DNA of 64,000 nucleotides from Rhodocyclaceae bacterium (GCA_023150275.1 JAKLLG010000010.1:1-64000); one strand, 5' to 3'. Shown: positions 23,545 to 32,168, counted from the first letter of the stretch. A program made the numbers and translations. Notes: generated by a model from the sequence alone, not told the origin.

Positions 23545-25043
23545 CAGCGGATGACGTGGCGCCACTCGCGCTCGAAATAGCGCACCAGCGCCTGATTGTT
23601 GAGCTGGTTCACTTCCGCCGGCACGCGCGCCATGTCCTTGGGGAACTCGAACAGCGCCGGCGTCAGCGCCGGGGTCAGGAAGCGCGTCGCCACCGGGTAC
23701 TCCTGCGGTGGCGCGTAGGCACGGCGGCCGACGAGGACGAAGCCCCATTCGCCGAAGGAAGGCACCAGCGCATGATAGGGCGCGGCGACGAGACCGGTGC
23801 TCTCGATCGTCGTCACCACGCACCAGAAGGACTGCCGCGCGTAGAGCGGCGACGTCGACTGCACGACGGCGAGGCCGGTTGCCGAAAGATGCTTTTCGAG
23901 CAGGCGATAGAAGGCGGCGCTGTAGAGCTTGCCGATCGCGAAGTTGGACGGATCGGGGAAATCGACGACGACGAAATCGAACTGCTCGCGGCTCTCCTCC
24001 AGCCAGACCAGTGCGTCGGCGTTGACGACCTTGACCTTGGGCGAGGCGAAGGCGTTCGCGTTCAGCGCGGTCAGTGCCGGCGCCGTCGAGAAAAGCCGGG
24101 TCATCGCCGGATCGAGATCGACCAGCGTCACCGCTTCGACCTGCGGATACTTGAGGATCTCACGCAGCGCGAGGCCGTCGCCGCCGCCGAGCACGAGCAC
24201 GCGCCTGGCGCCCGGCAACGTGGCAAGCGCGGGATGCACCAGCGCCTCGTGGTAGCGGTATTCGTCGCGCGAACTGAATTGCAGGTTGTTGTTCAGGTGC
24301 AGTCGCAGATCGTCCTTCCACCGGGTGACGACGATGCGCTGGTAGGGCGAGGATTCGGCATGCACGATCTCGTCGGCGTAGAGATGCGTTTCGGCGAGCG
24401 AGGTCATCTCCCCGGCGCCGGCGAAGGCGACGGCGAGCAGCGCGAGGGCAGCGATGCCCTGCCCGCGCAGCCAGGCGATGGCCGGCAGTTGCGTGCGGAA
24501 GAGCCATAGCGCCCACAGCGCGACGGCCACGTTGAGCAGGCCGAAGAGCAGTGCGCTGCGCACCAGGCCCAGGTGCGGCACGAGCAGCACCGGAAAGAGG
24601 ATGGAGACCGCCAGCGCACCGAGGTAATCGAAGGTCAGCACCTGCGAAACAACGTCCTTGAAAGCGATGTCGCGCTTGAGGATGCGCATGATCAGCGGGA
24701 TTTCGAGGCCGACCAGCATGCCGATCAGGAAGACGATCAGGTAGAGCGCGATCTTGAATGGTTCCGGTGCCCAGACGAACATGAAGTAGAGCGCAGCCGC
24801 CGAGAAGCCGCCGAGGACGCCGATGATGAGTTCGATGCGCACGAAGCGGCCGACGAGATCGCGCACGATGTACCTGGAGAACCACGAACCGACGCCCATC
24901 GCGAACAGGTAGGTGCCGATCACCGTCGAGAACTGCGTGATCGAATCGCCGAGCACGTAACTGGCGAGCGCGCCGGCGATCAGCTCATAGGCAAGGCCGC
25001 AGGAAGCGACGACGAAGACCGAGGCGAGCAGCGCCTGTTGCAT
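23544..25043 (-). CDS. Membrane-anchored spermidine-synthase-like protein
   Basis: 499-aa fusion. Residues 1-215 are about seven transmembrane helices. Residues 220-499 are a spermidine-synthase (aminopropyltransferase) domain. Key segments are kept: DEYRYHE (260-266), the SAM-binding GGGDG (286-290), VDLDP (308-312) and DFPDP (361-365) in place of the usual DSTDP. The donor-binding residues therefore look functional, but the acceptor may differ. Residues 1-215 would hold the catalytic domain at the inner face of the membrane. Coupled to the FAD lipoprotein gene by ATGA and placed 15 bp after a 48-aa gene. Confidence 0.88.
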   Translation of the reverse strand: MQQALLASVFVVASCGLAYELIAGALASYVLGDSITQFSTVIGTYLFAMGVGSWFSRYIVRDLVGRFVRIELIIGVLGGFSAAALYFMFVWAPEPFKIALYLIVFLIGMLVGLEIPLIMRILKRDIAFKDVVSQVLTFDYLGALAVSILFPVLLVPHLGLVRSALLFGLLNVAVALWALWLFRTQLPAIAWLRGQGIAALALLAVAFAGAGEMTSLAETHLYADEIVHAESSPYQRIVVTRWKDDLRLHLNNNLQFSSRDEYRYHEALVHPALATLPGARRVLVLGGGDGLALREILKYPQVEAVTLVDLDPAMTRLFSTAPALTALNANAFASPKVKVVNADALVWLEESREQFDFVVVDFPDPSNFAIGKLYSAAFYRLLEKHLSATGLAVVQSTSPLYARQSFWCVVTTIESTGLVAAPYHALVPSFGEWGFVLVGRRAYAPPQEYPVATRFLTPALTPALFEFPKDMARVPAEVNQLNNQALVRYFEREWRHVIR

Positions 25044-25058
25044 GGCGGTTCGCCGGCC

Positions 25059-25205
25059 CTACTTGTGGTACGCGCGACCGCTGCTGCCACGCAGTTGTTG
25101 CGTCTGGTTGCCGGCCTCGTTGTCGAAGAGATTCCAGCCGGAGTACTGCGCCCACGAGAAGAAGGTGAGCGCAAAGGCGGCGGCGAAAAGGTTGAAACGA
25201 ACCAT
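25059..25205 (-). CDS. 48-aa small membrane or secreted protein
   Basis: Overlooked small gene. The ATG at 25205 overlaps the TGA of the DUF4178 gene (ATGA), and the TAG stop lies 15 bp before the spermidine-synthase-like start, so the whole gap is coding. The product begins MVRFNLFAAAFALTFFSWAQ, one hydrophobic helix or signal peptide, followed by YSGWNLFDNEAGNQTQQ and a basic Ser/Gly tail ending RAYHK. No family is recognised. Position and perfect coupling argue it is real and belongs to the polyamine-related membrane system. Confidence 0.7.
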   Translation of the reverse strand: MVRFNLFAAAFALTFFSWAQYSGWNLFDNEAGNQTQQLRGSSGRAYHK

Positions 25206-27136
25206 CAATCGTCTCCTCCGCTGTCGTCATCGTCGCTATCGACCGGCGCATAGAGGGCGCTCTCGCTCCAGCGCCGGGTTTCGAACGCCGCGCGGCGGCT
25301 GCGCGAGAAGAGCGGGAAGGCGACGAGGAAGATGAGCACGAGCACGAAATTCGACCAACCCGGTGCGTTCTTCTCGATCTCGATGTTGTCGACCACCGAG
25401 CGCATGCGGTCGGTGCCTATTTCGTAGTCGATATCGAGGAAATAGGTGCCGGCGGGCACGTTCTTGAAGACGATGGTGTCGCCCTTCGAGCCCTCGGACC
25501 AGCTCTCGCCACCATCGACGCCGCTGTAGTGCGCGATCTCCTGCATGCCCAGCCAGGCCTTGCCGGTGTTCTTGTCGACGAGAGTGGTGCTGAGCGCCAG
25601 CCAGTTGTTGTCGATATCGGTGCTGTGCCGCACAGTCAGCGTCCGCGCCGTGCCCTTGAGCACGAATTCCGGCGTCGTCGCGGAGGCGTCGCCGGCGCTC
25701 GGCGAGGCGACGAACTTGTGCTTGAGCACCGTGCTGGCGAGCACGAAAACGAAGGCCAGTTGCACCAGCAGCGCAATGCCGGCCGCCTTCCAGAACAGGC
25801 GGCAGATGCCGCGATGCCGCTCTTCCCACGGGTTCACCTGGTTGGCATAGACGCCGACCGGCTTTGGCAGCGGCATCGTCAGCTTGAACGCGCTGCGCAG
25901 TTCCTCGGCATCGAGATACTCGGCGAGCGACCAGCTCACCTCCTTCTTCGAGTATTCGCGCGAGAGCATGTGCGGCGGCGCGATGTAGTCGTCGGTATCG
26001 ACGGTTTCGCCGACCGAGACGCGCCAGTAGAACTCGCCGACGACGTACTCGACTTCGGCCTTGCCGGCGTTGAAGTGGCGGTACTCGGTGTCGTCGTACT
26101 TGAACTTCAGCTGGCCGCGCGCCACCGACGGAATTCTGGAAACCGTGCGCGCAAAATTCCAGTGACCCTGATCCTCGACCAGCCAGGCGAAGCCCTCGCC
26201 CGGGTTGTGCAGCAGGTATTCGCCCCAGAAGTAGTCGATGCCCTCGACGCGCGTCGAACGCTTGAGAAAGCCGATCACTTCCCAGTCGATGCCGGCGAGC
26301 TTGCCCTTGCTGCCGAGCGGCACCGCCGGCACTTCGTGCACCTTCTGCGCGGCGCGCGAGAGCAACTGCAGCTTTTCATTCTCGACGCCGATGATCGAGC
26401 CGCAGCTTTCACAACCGATGCTTTCGATCACCGGCGAGTGGATGGTGAGCGGCGATGCGCAGTGCGGGCAGTTGAAGGCCTGCGCCTTGATGTTCGGCAC
26501 GCCACCCACTGCCGCGTCGCGCTTCTCGCGCAGGTTGGAAAGATTGAGTTCCTTGAACGGCGCCGGATAGCCAACGAAGACCAGCGGCGGCGTTTCGCTG
26601 TAGTCGATGGTCACGAAACGATCGCCGCCGCGCAGGTCGGCGGTATTCACGTCGTAGCCGGCCTCGACCTTGAACGGCAGCTCGCCTTCGCCGGCGATGC
26701 AGCGCGCCGCCTCCAGGTTGGTGACCTTGAAGCTCCTGCCGGCGAGGGTGACTGCCTCTTCGATCTGCAGGTTCTCGAAAGCGGGGATCGCCTCGCCGAC
26801 CGCCACCTGCGCGCTGACCACATACTCGCCGCCCGCTTCGGAGAGCCAGGCGCTGCGCCCGTCGTCGAAGAGGATGTGCCACTCGTTCCAGATGCCCGAC
26901 TCGTGCCTGAGCTGGATGCGGCCGATGACGCCGAAGTGCACGCCGCGAAACTTGCCCTCGCTGCCGAGCTGGATCAGCGACGCATCTTCGAGCAGATCGG
27001 CCATCTTGCCGAGATTTTCGAGATCGTCGCCATGACGCAGCAGCGTGCTGCGACAGTACTCGCAGACCGCGTAGAGCGAGGCGCTCGATTTGAACTCGAC
27101 CGGCGCGCCGCAGGAGGGGCAGGAGGCGGTTTTCAC
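25205..27136 (-). CDS. DUF4178 protein with two zinc ribbons and two membrane helices
   Basis: 643-aa protein. Zinc ribbon 1 uses Cys6, Cys9, Cys25 and Cys28. A DUF4178 domain spans about 50-190. Zinc ribbon 2 uses Cys223, Cys226, Cys242 and Cys245, and a second DUF4178 domain spans about 270-410. A transmembrane helix (448-471) leads to a likely periplasmic beta-rich domain, and a second helix lies near 603-620 before an acidic tail (SDDDDSGGDD). The protein is a tandem duplication of ribbon plus DUF4178. Function is unknown. The family recurs near DUF350, SPFH and SpeE/SpeD genes (family knowledge). It may be an adaptor joining the cytoplasmic SPFH protein to the membrane. Confidence 0.85.
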   Translation of the reverse strand: MKTASCPSCGAPVEFKSSASLYAVCEYCRSTLLRHGDDLENLGKMADLLEDASLIQLGSEGKFRGVHFGVIGRIQLRHESGIWNEWHILFDDGRSAWLSEAGGEYVVSAQVAVGEAIPAFENLQIEEAVTLAGRSFKVTNLEAARCIAGEGELPFKVEAGYDVNTADLRGGDRFVTIDYSETPPLVFVGYPAPFKELNLSNLREKRDAAVGGVPNIKAQAFNCPHCASPLTIHSPVIESIGCESCGSIIGVENEKLQLLSRAAQKVHEVPAVPLGSKGKLAGIDWEVIGFLKRSTRVEGIDYFWGEYLLHNPGEGFAWLVEDQGHWNFARTVSRIPSVARGQLKFKYDDTEYRHFNAGKAEVEYVVGEFYWRVSVGETVDTDDYIAPPHMLSREYSKKEVSWSLAEYLDAEELRSAFKLTMPLPKPVGVYANQVNPWEERHRGICRLFWKAAGIALLVQLAFVFVLASTVLKHKFVASPSAGDASATTPEFVLKGTARTLTVRHSTDIDNNWLALSTTLVDKNTGKAWLGMQEIAHYSGVDGGESWSEGSKGDTIVFKNVPAGTYFLDIDYEIGTDRMRSVVDNIEIEKNAPGWSNFVLVLIFLVAFPLFSRSRRAAFETRRWSESALYAPVDSDDDDSGGDD

Positions 27137-27191
27137 GCTTGCAGGATGCGGCGGCCGGGCGGCGCCAGGGCGCGCGCCGGCCGCACTTCGA

Positions 27192-28265
27192 TCAGCTCAG
27201 TTTGCCGAGCAGCTCCGCTTTCTTCGCATCGAACTCGGCCTGCGAGAGGATGCCCTTGGCGACGAGGCCGTGCAGCTTTTCGAGCGTCGCCACAACATCG
27301 TCGGCGCTGACGCCGGCCGCTGCCGCCACGGCACCGGCTGCGCCGGCGACCGCCGCGGGGGCTGCCGATGGCGCAGCAGCAGGTGCCGCCGCGCCGCCTG
27401 GCGTCATCGCTCCCGCCATCGCGCCGGCCACCGCCTGCCCGATGCCGACGCCGGCGCCGAGGCCGGCGCCGATGCCGGCAAGACCGCCTTCGTTCTGTGC
27501 CGCCAGCGGAATCGCATTGGCGGTCTGGTACTGCGTGTAGCGCCCCATGTCGCCGATCATGTTCATGCCGATCTTGGTGTCGAGGATCTTCTGCAGTTCC
27601 TCGGGCAGCGACACATTCTGCACGGCGAAGGCGTCGAGTTCGAGGCCGTAGCGCTCGAACACCGGCACCAGCTTTTCCTTCATCGCCTTGCCGAACTCCA
27701 TCTGGTTCGCGGCCATGTCGATGAAGGGCACGCCGGATTCGCCGAAGAGATCGGTCATCGCGGCGATGGTCAGGTTGCGCAACTGGCCGTCGAGATCGTC
27801 GACCAGATATTCCTCGCGCGTGCCGGAAATTTCCTTGTAGAAGAGGCCCGGGTTCTTCAGCTTGTACGAATACATGCCGAAGGCGCGCATGCGCACCATG
27901 CCGAAATCCTTGTCGCGAATGGTGATCGGGTTCGGCGTACCCCACTTGCGGTCAAGGCGCAGGCGGGTCGAGAAGAAATAGACCTCGGACTTGAACGGGG
28001 ATTCGAAGAGCTTGTCCCAGTTCTTCAGGTTGGTCAGCAGCGGCAGCGTCTGCGTCGTCAGCTTGTACATGCCGGGGCCGAAGACATCGGCAACCTGGCC
28101 CTCGTTCACGAATACCGCCATCTGCGAATCGCGCACGGTGAGCTGCGCACCGTACTGGATCTCGAAGTCCTGCATCGGATAGCGGTAGGCGAGCACATCG
28201 TCGCCCTCCTCCGTCCAGTGGATGACGTCGATAAACTGTTTCTTGATGAAATCCATGAGGGCCAT
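27192..28265 (-). CDS. SPFH-domain (YdjI/virion-core-like) protein with C-terminal SHOCT motif
   Basis: 357-aa scaffold-type protein. An SPFH/band-7 core covers about 25-250 (FVNEGQVADVFGPGMYKL, SEVYFFSTRLRLDRKWGTPN, VRMRAFGMYSYKLKNP, LDAFAVQNVSLPEE). A Gly/Ala-rich linker follows (270-315), then a short SHOCT-like hairpin (LHGLVAKGILSQAEFDAKKA) at the C-terminus. It lacks the N-terminal membrane anchor of stomatins and resembles Bacillus YdjI, which works with membrane partners in stress responses. It lies between DUF350 and DUF4178 genes and is likely their scaffold (inference). Confidence 0.88.
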   Translation of the reverse strand: MALMDFIKKQFIDVIHWTEEGDDVLAYRYPMQDFEIQYGAQLTVRDSQMAVFVNEGQVADVFGPGMYKLTTQTLPLLTNLKNWDKLFESPFKSEVYFFSTRLRLDRKWGTPNPITIRDKDFGMVRMRAFGMYSYKLKNPGLFYKEISGTREEYLVDDLDGQLRNLTIAAMTDLFGESGVPFIDMAANQMEFGKAMKEKLVPVFERYGLELDAFAVQNVSLPEELQKILDTKIGMNMIGDMGRYTQYQTANAIPLAAQNEGGLAGIGAGLGAGVGIGQAVAGAMAGAMTPGGAAAPAAAPSAAPAAVAGAAGAVAAAAGVSADDVVATLEKLHGLVAKGILSQAEFDAKKAELLGKLS

Positions 28266-28293
28266 GTCTGTCTCCAGGTTGTTTGAATCTCGA

Positions 28294-28698
28294 TCAGTAA
28301 CTCATGCAGGCGGCGTTGATCAGGCCGACACTCACCGAAACAACGGCGAGGAAGATCGCCGGCGCCACCTTGCCGGCCGGAATGTCGGTGTTGAGCTGGG
28401 GGAAGCCAAAACGGACGGCGAGGTAGGCAAGAATCTGCACGATGCCTGCGACACCCCCCCACGCGGCGAGATCGGCCAGCGTATCGCTGTGGGCGATGGC
28501 ATTGGCGACCGGCATGACAAAGCCGAACAGCGAGCCGGACAGGCTGATCGCCGCCGCCACGTTGCCCTCGCGGATCAGTGCACCTTCGGCATAGGGCGTG
28601 ACGTTCACATAGACAAGCAGGAATACCGCGATCATCGCGATCGCGACGCCGAAGTAGGCGAAGAACGCGGGCAGTGCAGTCATGAAGTGGGTCAGCAC
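28294..28698 (-). CDS. DUF350 membrane protein
   Basis: 134-aa integral membrane protein with four predicted helices (about 10-30, 45-65, 75-97, 108-130) in two pseudo-repeats, as in DUF350/YjfL. Motifs AISLSGSLFGFVMPVANAIA and WGGVAGIVQILAYL are typical. It is the first gene of the polyamine-related block, directly after coaX (1-bp gap). Family members accompany SPFH, PspA-like or glutathionylspermidine-related genes. No transport activity has been established to my knowledge. Confidence 0.88.
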   Translation of the reverse strand: MLTHFMTALPAFFAYFGVAIAMIAVFLLVYVNVTPYAEGALIREGNVAAAISLSGSLFGFVMPVANAIAHSDTLADLAAWGGVAGIVQILAYLAVRFGFPQLNTDIPAGKVAPAIFLAVVSVSVGLINAACMSY

Positions 28699-28699
28699 A

Positions 28700-29455
28700 T
28701 CAGGCCTCCTCGGAACGCGCGGTTAATGAAGATGCATAGCCTACCAGACCTGCGAGGATCAGGCGCTCTTCATGACGAACGGGGATCGCCAGATGCGGCA
28801 GCAAGCGCGGCGCGGCGCCGCCGGTGAGGACGCAGACAGCCCCCGCTTCGCCGGCGATGGTGGCGAAGCAGCGCTCGATGGCCCCCAGTTGCGCGGCAAG
28901 ACAGCCGCTCACAATGGCATCCGCGGTATTGGCGGGCAACTCGCGGTACGCACCGTCGGCGAACGGCAGCTGCGCCGTGTTGCCGGCAAGCGCACCGCGC
29001 ATCAGATCGAAGCCGGGCAGGATGACGCCGCCGGTGAAACGGCCATCGGCAGTGAGCGTATCGATCGTCGTCGCGGTGCCGGCGCAGACGACGAGGCAGG
29101 CCGAACCGGTCAGCGCACGTGCGCCGAGCAGGGCGGCCCAGCGGTCGGCGCCGAGTTGCGCCGGGTTCGCGTAGCCATTGCTGACGTTGCAGCATTCAGC
29201 AGTGGAATGAAAGGGAAGCAGGTGCAACGAGAGCGGGGGCTGCGTAAGCGGGCGCAGCGCGTCGGCAATTGCCGCGCCCACCGCGGCGCCGGCGACGTTG
29301 CAGAGGACGACGCGTGTTCCCGGCGGCCACTCCTCGGCCGCCTCGGCGAGCCAGCGCGCATCCGCCGTCGCCAGCACGCCGGCCGCCGCCCAGTCATTCC
29401 CGTCGTGCAGGCCCCACTTGATGCGGCTGTTGCCGGCGTCGATAGCGGCGATCAT
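28700..29455 (-). CDS. coaX: Type III pantothenate kinase
   Basis: 251-aa ASKHA-fold kinase for the first step of CoA synthesis. Motifs are IAAIDAGNSRIKWGLHDG at the N-terminus, GADRWAALLGAR, VVCAGTATTIDTL, and FTGGVILPGFDLMRGALA. Its ATG directly follows the birA stop (TGA-ATG). The birA-coaX pair is typical of Betaproteobacteria. Confidence 0.95.
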   Translation of the reverse strand: MIAAIDAGNSRIKWGLHDGNDWAAAGVLATADARWLAEAAEEWPPGTRVVLCNVAGAAVGAAIADALRPLTQPPLSLHLLPFHSTAECCNVSNGYANPAQLGADRWAALLGARALTGSACLVVCAGTATTIDTLTADGRFTGGVILPGFDLMRGALAGNTAQLPFADGAYRELPANTADAIVSGCLAAQLGAIERCFATIAGEAGAVCVLTGGAAPRLLPHLAIPVRHEERLILAGLVGYASSLTARSEEA

Positions 29456-30259
29456 TCAGGCCTCCCGCAGCGAGAGATCGCCGGAGAGGCAGCGTTCGAT
29501 ACCACTGCGGCCCTCGATCAGCAGCGCGCCGTCGGCATCAGCACCAAGGCAGCGGCCGGCGAGTTCGATGCGGCCGTCGCGCAGCACGTTCACCGGCTGC
29601 CCCTGCCAGGTGTGCAGGGCCTGCCATTCATCGCGCAGCGCTGCAAAGCCGTCGGCCGCAAAGCGGTCGAGCACCGGCGCCAGCTCGCCAAGCAGCGTTG
29701 CCAGCAGCAGGTGACGATCGGGCAGCGTCGGCAAGGCATCGGAAAGTGCCGCGGCTGGGGTGTCGAAGGCCGTATCGGCCGGCGGCGGCAGCAGGTTGAT
29801 GCCAACGCCGATCACTGCGACCATGCCGCGCCGCTCGCTGGACAGCTCGACCAGAATGCCGGCCAGTTTGCGGCCACCGAGCAGCACGTCGTTCGGCCAT
29901 TTCAGCCGAACGTCCCCGGCACCAAGCGCGGCGAGCGCGCGCGCGAGCGCAACACCGACTGCGAGCGACAGCCCGGCGAGCCGCTCGACGCCGCCGTCGA
30001 AACGCCACAGCAGAGAAAAGGTCAGGCTCGACGCGGGCGACGATTGCCAGTGGCGACCGCGCCGCCCCCGGCCGGCGGTCTGCCGGTCGACGACGAGCAC
30101 GCTGCCGGAGGCTGCACCGCGGGTGGCGCGTTCGAGCAGCAGGTCGTTGGAGGAAGGCCCCTCGGCGAGCGCGTCAACGTCGAAACGCGGCGCCAGCGCG
30201 CCGAGCAGGGGCTTGAGGCGGACGGGGTCGAGCAGGGTGTCGATAAATGCGTCAGTCAT
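29456..30259 (-). CDS. birA: Biotin--[acetyl-CoA-carboxylase] ligase without a repressor domain
   Basis: 267-aa biotin-protein ligase. Catalytic motifs: SSNDLLLERA, the biotin/AMP loop QTAGRGRRGRHW, LKWPNDVLLGGRKLAGIL, and a C-terminal SH3-like domain (GRIELAGRCLGADADGALLI). The ATG at 30259 gives a normal monofunctional length; there is no N-terminal helix-turn-helix, so it should not repress biotin genes as Escherichia coli BirA does. First gene of the run extending to zapD. Confidence 0.93.
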   Translation of the reverse strand: MTDAFIDTLLDPVRLKPLLGALAPRFDVDALAEGPSSNDLLLERATRGAASGSVLVVDRQTAGRGRRGRHWQSSPASSLTFSLLWRFDGGVERLAGLSLAVGVALARALAALGAGDVRLKWPNDVLLGGRKLAGILVELSSERRGMVAVIGVGINLLPPPADTAFDTPAAALSDALPTLPDRHLLLATLLGELAPVLDRFAADGFAALRDEWQALHTWQGQPVNVLRDGRIELAGRCLGADADGALLIEGRSGIERCLSGDLSLREA

Positions 30260-30275
30260 GCTCGCATTATCGCCC

Positions 30276-30310
30276 AGATCAACCGCCGCGCTACGCGCGA
30301 GGGTTGATCT
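30276..30310 (-). terminator. Stem-loop between the 30318 gene and birA
   Basis: Nine-bp arms AGATCAACC / GGTTGATCT, with an inner GCGC/GCGC stem, lie 8 bp past the stop of the periplasmic-protein gene. No U-tract is evident, so it could be a Rho-dependent or mRNA-protecting structure rather than an intrinsic terminator. Confidence 0.4.
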
Positions 30311-30317
30311 CCGCTGC

Positions 30318-30791
30318 TCAGTGTGCGATCGGCTTGAATCCAGGATCGTCAAAGTAGGCGGCGTACTTGTCGAGCGCACCGATCACGCGTACCGCGCCGG
30401 CCTGCCGGCTGGCACCCTTGACCTTGCCGGCCATGCGCTCGGCGCCGGCAAGCAGTTCGGCGACGACGATATGCAATTGTTCGTCAGCGCGAGCATCGAG
30501 CTTGCACTCGGCGACGATGCGACTGACCGACTGTTCGACCTTGCCGGCAAGCGCTGCGTAGCCTTTTGCCGGCAGGCGCTTTTCGTGAATATCGTGCAGC
30601 GCAGCCGCCATGTTCTCGCGGATCTCGGCCATCGACGCGCGCAATGCGGCATCGGTCGGCCATTTCTTGCCGGCGTCGAGTTGCAGGGTCGCCGGCGTGC
30701 CGTGGCCGTGCTCATGCCCGCCTGACGCAGCGAGAGCGGGGCCTGCCAGCGCGAGACAAAGGGTGACGAGCAGCAGATTGCGTTGAAACAT
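30318..30791 (-). CDS. Small periplasmic protein, function unknown
   Basis: 157-aa exported protein. The signal peptide (NLLLVTLCLALAGPALA) is followed by a His-rich start of the mature chain (GGHEHGHG) that could bind metal. After that comes a helical region (KWPTDAALRASMAEIRENM, HDIHEKRLPAKGYAALAGKV) resembling proteins sometimes labelled DnrO-like. Last gene of the cytochrome/flavocytochrome operon. Its position suggests an electron-transfer or metal-related accessory role, unproven. Confidence 0.7.
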   Translation of the reverse strand: MFQRNLLLVTLCLALAGPALAASGGHEHGHGTPATLQLDAGKKWPTDAALRASMAEIRENMAAALHDIHEKRLPAKGYAALAGKVEQSVSRIVAECKLDARADEQLHIVVAELLAGAERMAGKVKGASRQAGAVRVIGALDKYAAYFDDPGFKPIAH

Positions 30792-30851
30792 CGTGATTCT
30801 CCTTTCAGGGGGAAAAATGCAGGCAGCGACATCGCCGCCGGCGGGGTTCGA

Positions 30852-32159
30852 TCAGCGCATCTCGAACACTTCCTGATGGAAGCGTGGCATCGCGCCGAGG
30901 CGACGCATACCTTCGCGCAAGGCCTCGGCCAAGCCGTTCGGGCCGCAGAACCAGACCTCGCCGCCGCGCAGGTCGCCGAGCGCAGCCGCCTCCAGGCGCT
31001 CGCCCGAGCGCGCATCGTGGATGCACAGGCGAACGCTCGGCAGGCGTTGGCAGAGGGCTTCCAGGCGCGGCACGAAGGCATCGCTCTGGCGATCCCGGGT
31101 GCAGTAGTGGAACTCGGCAGTCGGCGCCTTTTCCGGTTCGGCGGCCAGGGATTCCAGCCACGCAAGGAATGGCGTAACGCCGACACCAGCCGCGACCCAA
31201 ACCTGACGCACCCGCTTGTCGCAACGCGCCAGATCGAAGCGTCCGTAAGGTCCTTCGACGGTCACCGGTTGCCCGACGGCCAGTCGGTCGGCGAGCGTAC
31301 CCGTGTAGTCGCCGAGCGCCTTGATCCGGAAACTCAGCGTGCCATCGGTTCGCGGCGCGCTGGCAATCGTGAAGGGATGGCCGCCTTCGCGGGCATCGAA
31401 GGTAACAAAGGCGAACTGGCCGGGGCGATGCCCGGGCCAGCCATTGCCCAGTCGGCATTCGACGGCGATGACATCGGGCGCGGGCCGTTCCACGGCACAG
31501 ACGACACCGACATGGCTGCGCACGCGCCCGATGCTGCCGGAAAGCGAGCGCAGGGCGCCGTAGCTGCCGATCGCCACGAGCACCGCGACGAGCCAACCAA
31601 CCGGCTGCGGCCAGTAGTCGCGGGGCGTCAGCAGAACGGCGTGAAAGGCGAGTACGAGATAGAGCAGCGGCATCGCCCGATGCAGGAAGCGCCAGGCCCG
31701 GTACGGAAAGCGTCGCCACAGCGTGATCACCAGCATCAGCAGCACGGCATAGATCGCCCACTCGCCCATGTCCTTCGCGAGATCGCGCAGAACTTCGAGG
31801 AAGCCCGTGTACTTTTCCTTCGGCAGACGCCCCTCGCGGCCAATCGTGGACTTGAGAATGCCGTCGCTCATCTCGACCAGCCAGTGGACGGCGGCGAGGC
31901 CGATGCCGACGATCCCCGCCCACTTGTGCGTGCGATAGATGCGATCCATGCCGCCGAGCGGCGCTTCCAGCCACACCGGGCGCGTCGCCAGCAACATCGC
32001 GAGCGACATCAGCGCGATCGACAGCAGGCCACTCAGGTAGAGCAATTCCTGGCGCGCGATCCACCACGGATGCGCAGATGTGGCGTAGGTCGCGTTGGCG
32101 ACATCCCAGCCCCAGACGGCAAGCACCAGCGCAGCGAGTCCGCCGAGCAGCATTCTCAT
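30852..32159 (-). CDS. Ferric-reductase-like transmembrane flavocytochrome
   Basis: 435-aa membrane oxidoreductase. The N-terminal half has about six helices of the ferric-reductase-like heme-b domain, with His in THKWAGIVGIGLAAVHW and FHAVLL. The C-terminal half is a ferredoxin-reductase-type FAD/NAD(P)H module: FAD site GHPFTIASAP, nucleotide loop WVAAGVGVTPFLAW, and C-terminal VWFCGPNGLAEALREG. It should carry electrons from cytoplasmic NAD(P)H across the membrane, here most likely to the periplasmic c-type cytochromes coded just upstream. Confidence 0.87.
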   Translation of the reverse strand: MRMLLGGLAALVLAVWGWDVANATYATSAHPWWIARQELLYLSGLLSIALMSLAMLLATRPVWLEAPLGGMDRIYRTHKWAGIVGIGLAAVHWLVEMSDGILKSTIGREGRLPKEKYTGFLEVLRDLAKDMGEWAIYAVLLMLVITLWRRFPYRAWRFLHRAMPLLYLVLAFHAVLLTPRDYWPQPVGWLVAVLVAIGSYGALRSLSGSIGRVRSHVGVVCAVERPAPDVIAVECRLGNGWPGHRPGQFAFVTFDAREGGHPFTIASAPRTDGTLSFRIKALGDYTGTLADRLAVGQPVTVEGPYGRFDLARCDKRVRQVWVAAGVGVTPFLAWLESLAAEPEKAPTAEFHYCTRDRQSDAFVPRLEALCQRLPSVRLCIHDARSGERLEAAALGDLRGGEVWFCGPNGLAEALREGMRRLGAMPRFHQEVFEMR

Positions 32160-32168
32160 GATGGTTCC

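Noticed and set aside
21154-23580. 808-codon open frame on the plus strand
   Set aside because: It is antisense to the TrpB relic, SpeD and the FAD lipoprotein, is very Arg/Gly/Ala-rich and shows no domain. It is a by-product of high GC content opposite real genes.
25529-27310. 593-codon plus-strand open frame
   Set aside because: Antisense to the DUF4178 gene. The minus-strand product has zinc ribbons and membrane helices, and the plus-strand one has nothing recognisable.
28294-28698. DUF350 gene as part of a birA-coaX operon with a CoA-related role
   Set aside because: Adjacent by 1 bp, but the family associates with SPFH and polyamine genes, and coaX is normally followed by the SPOR gene, so it belongs to the inserted block.
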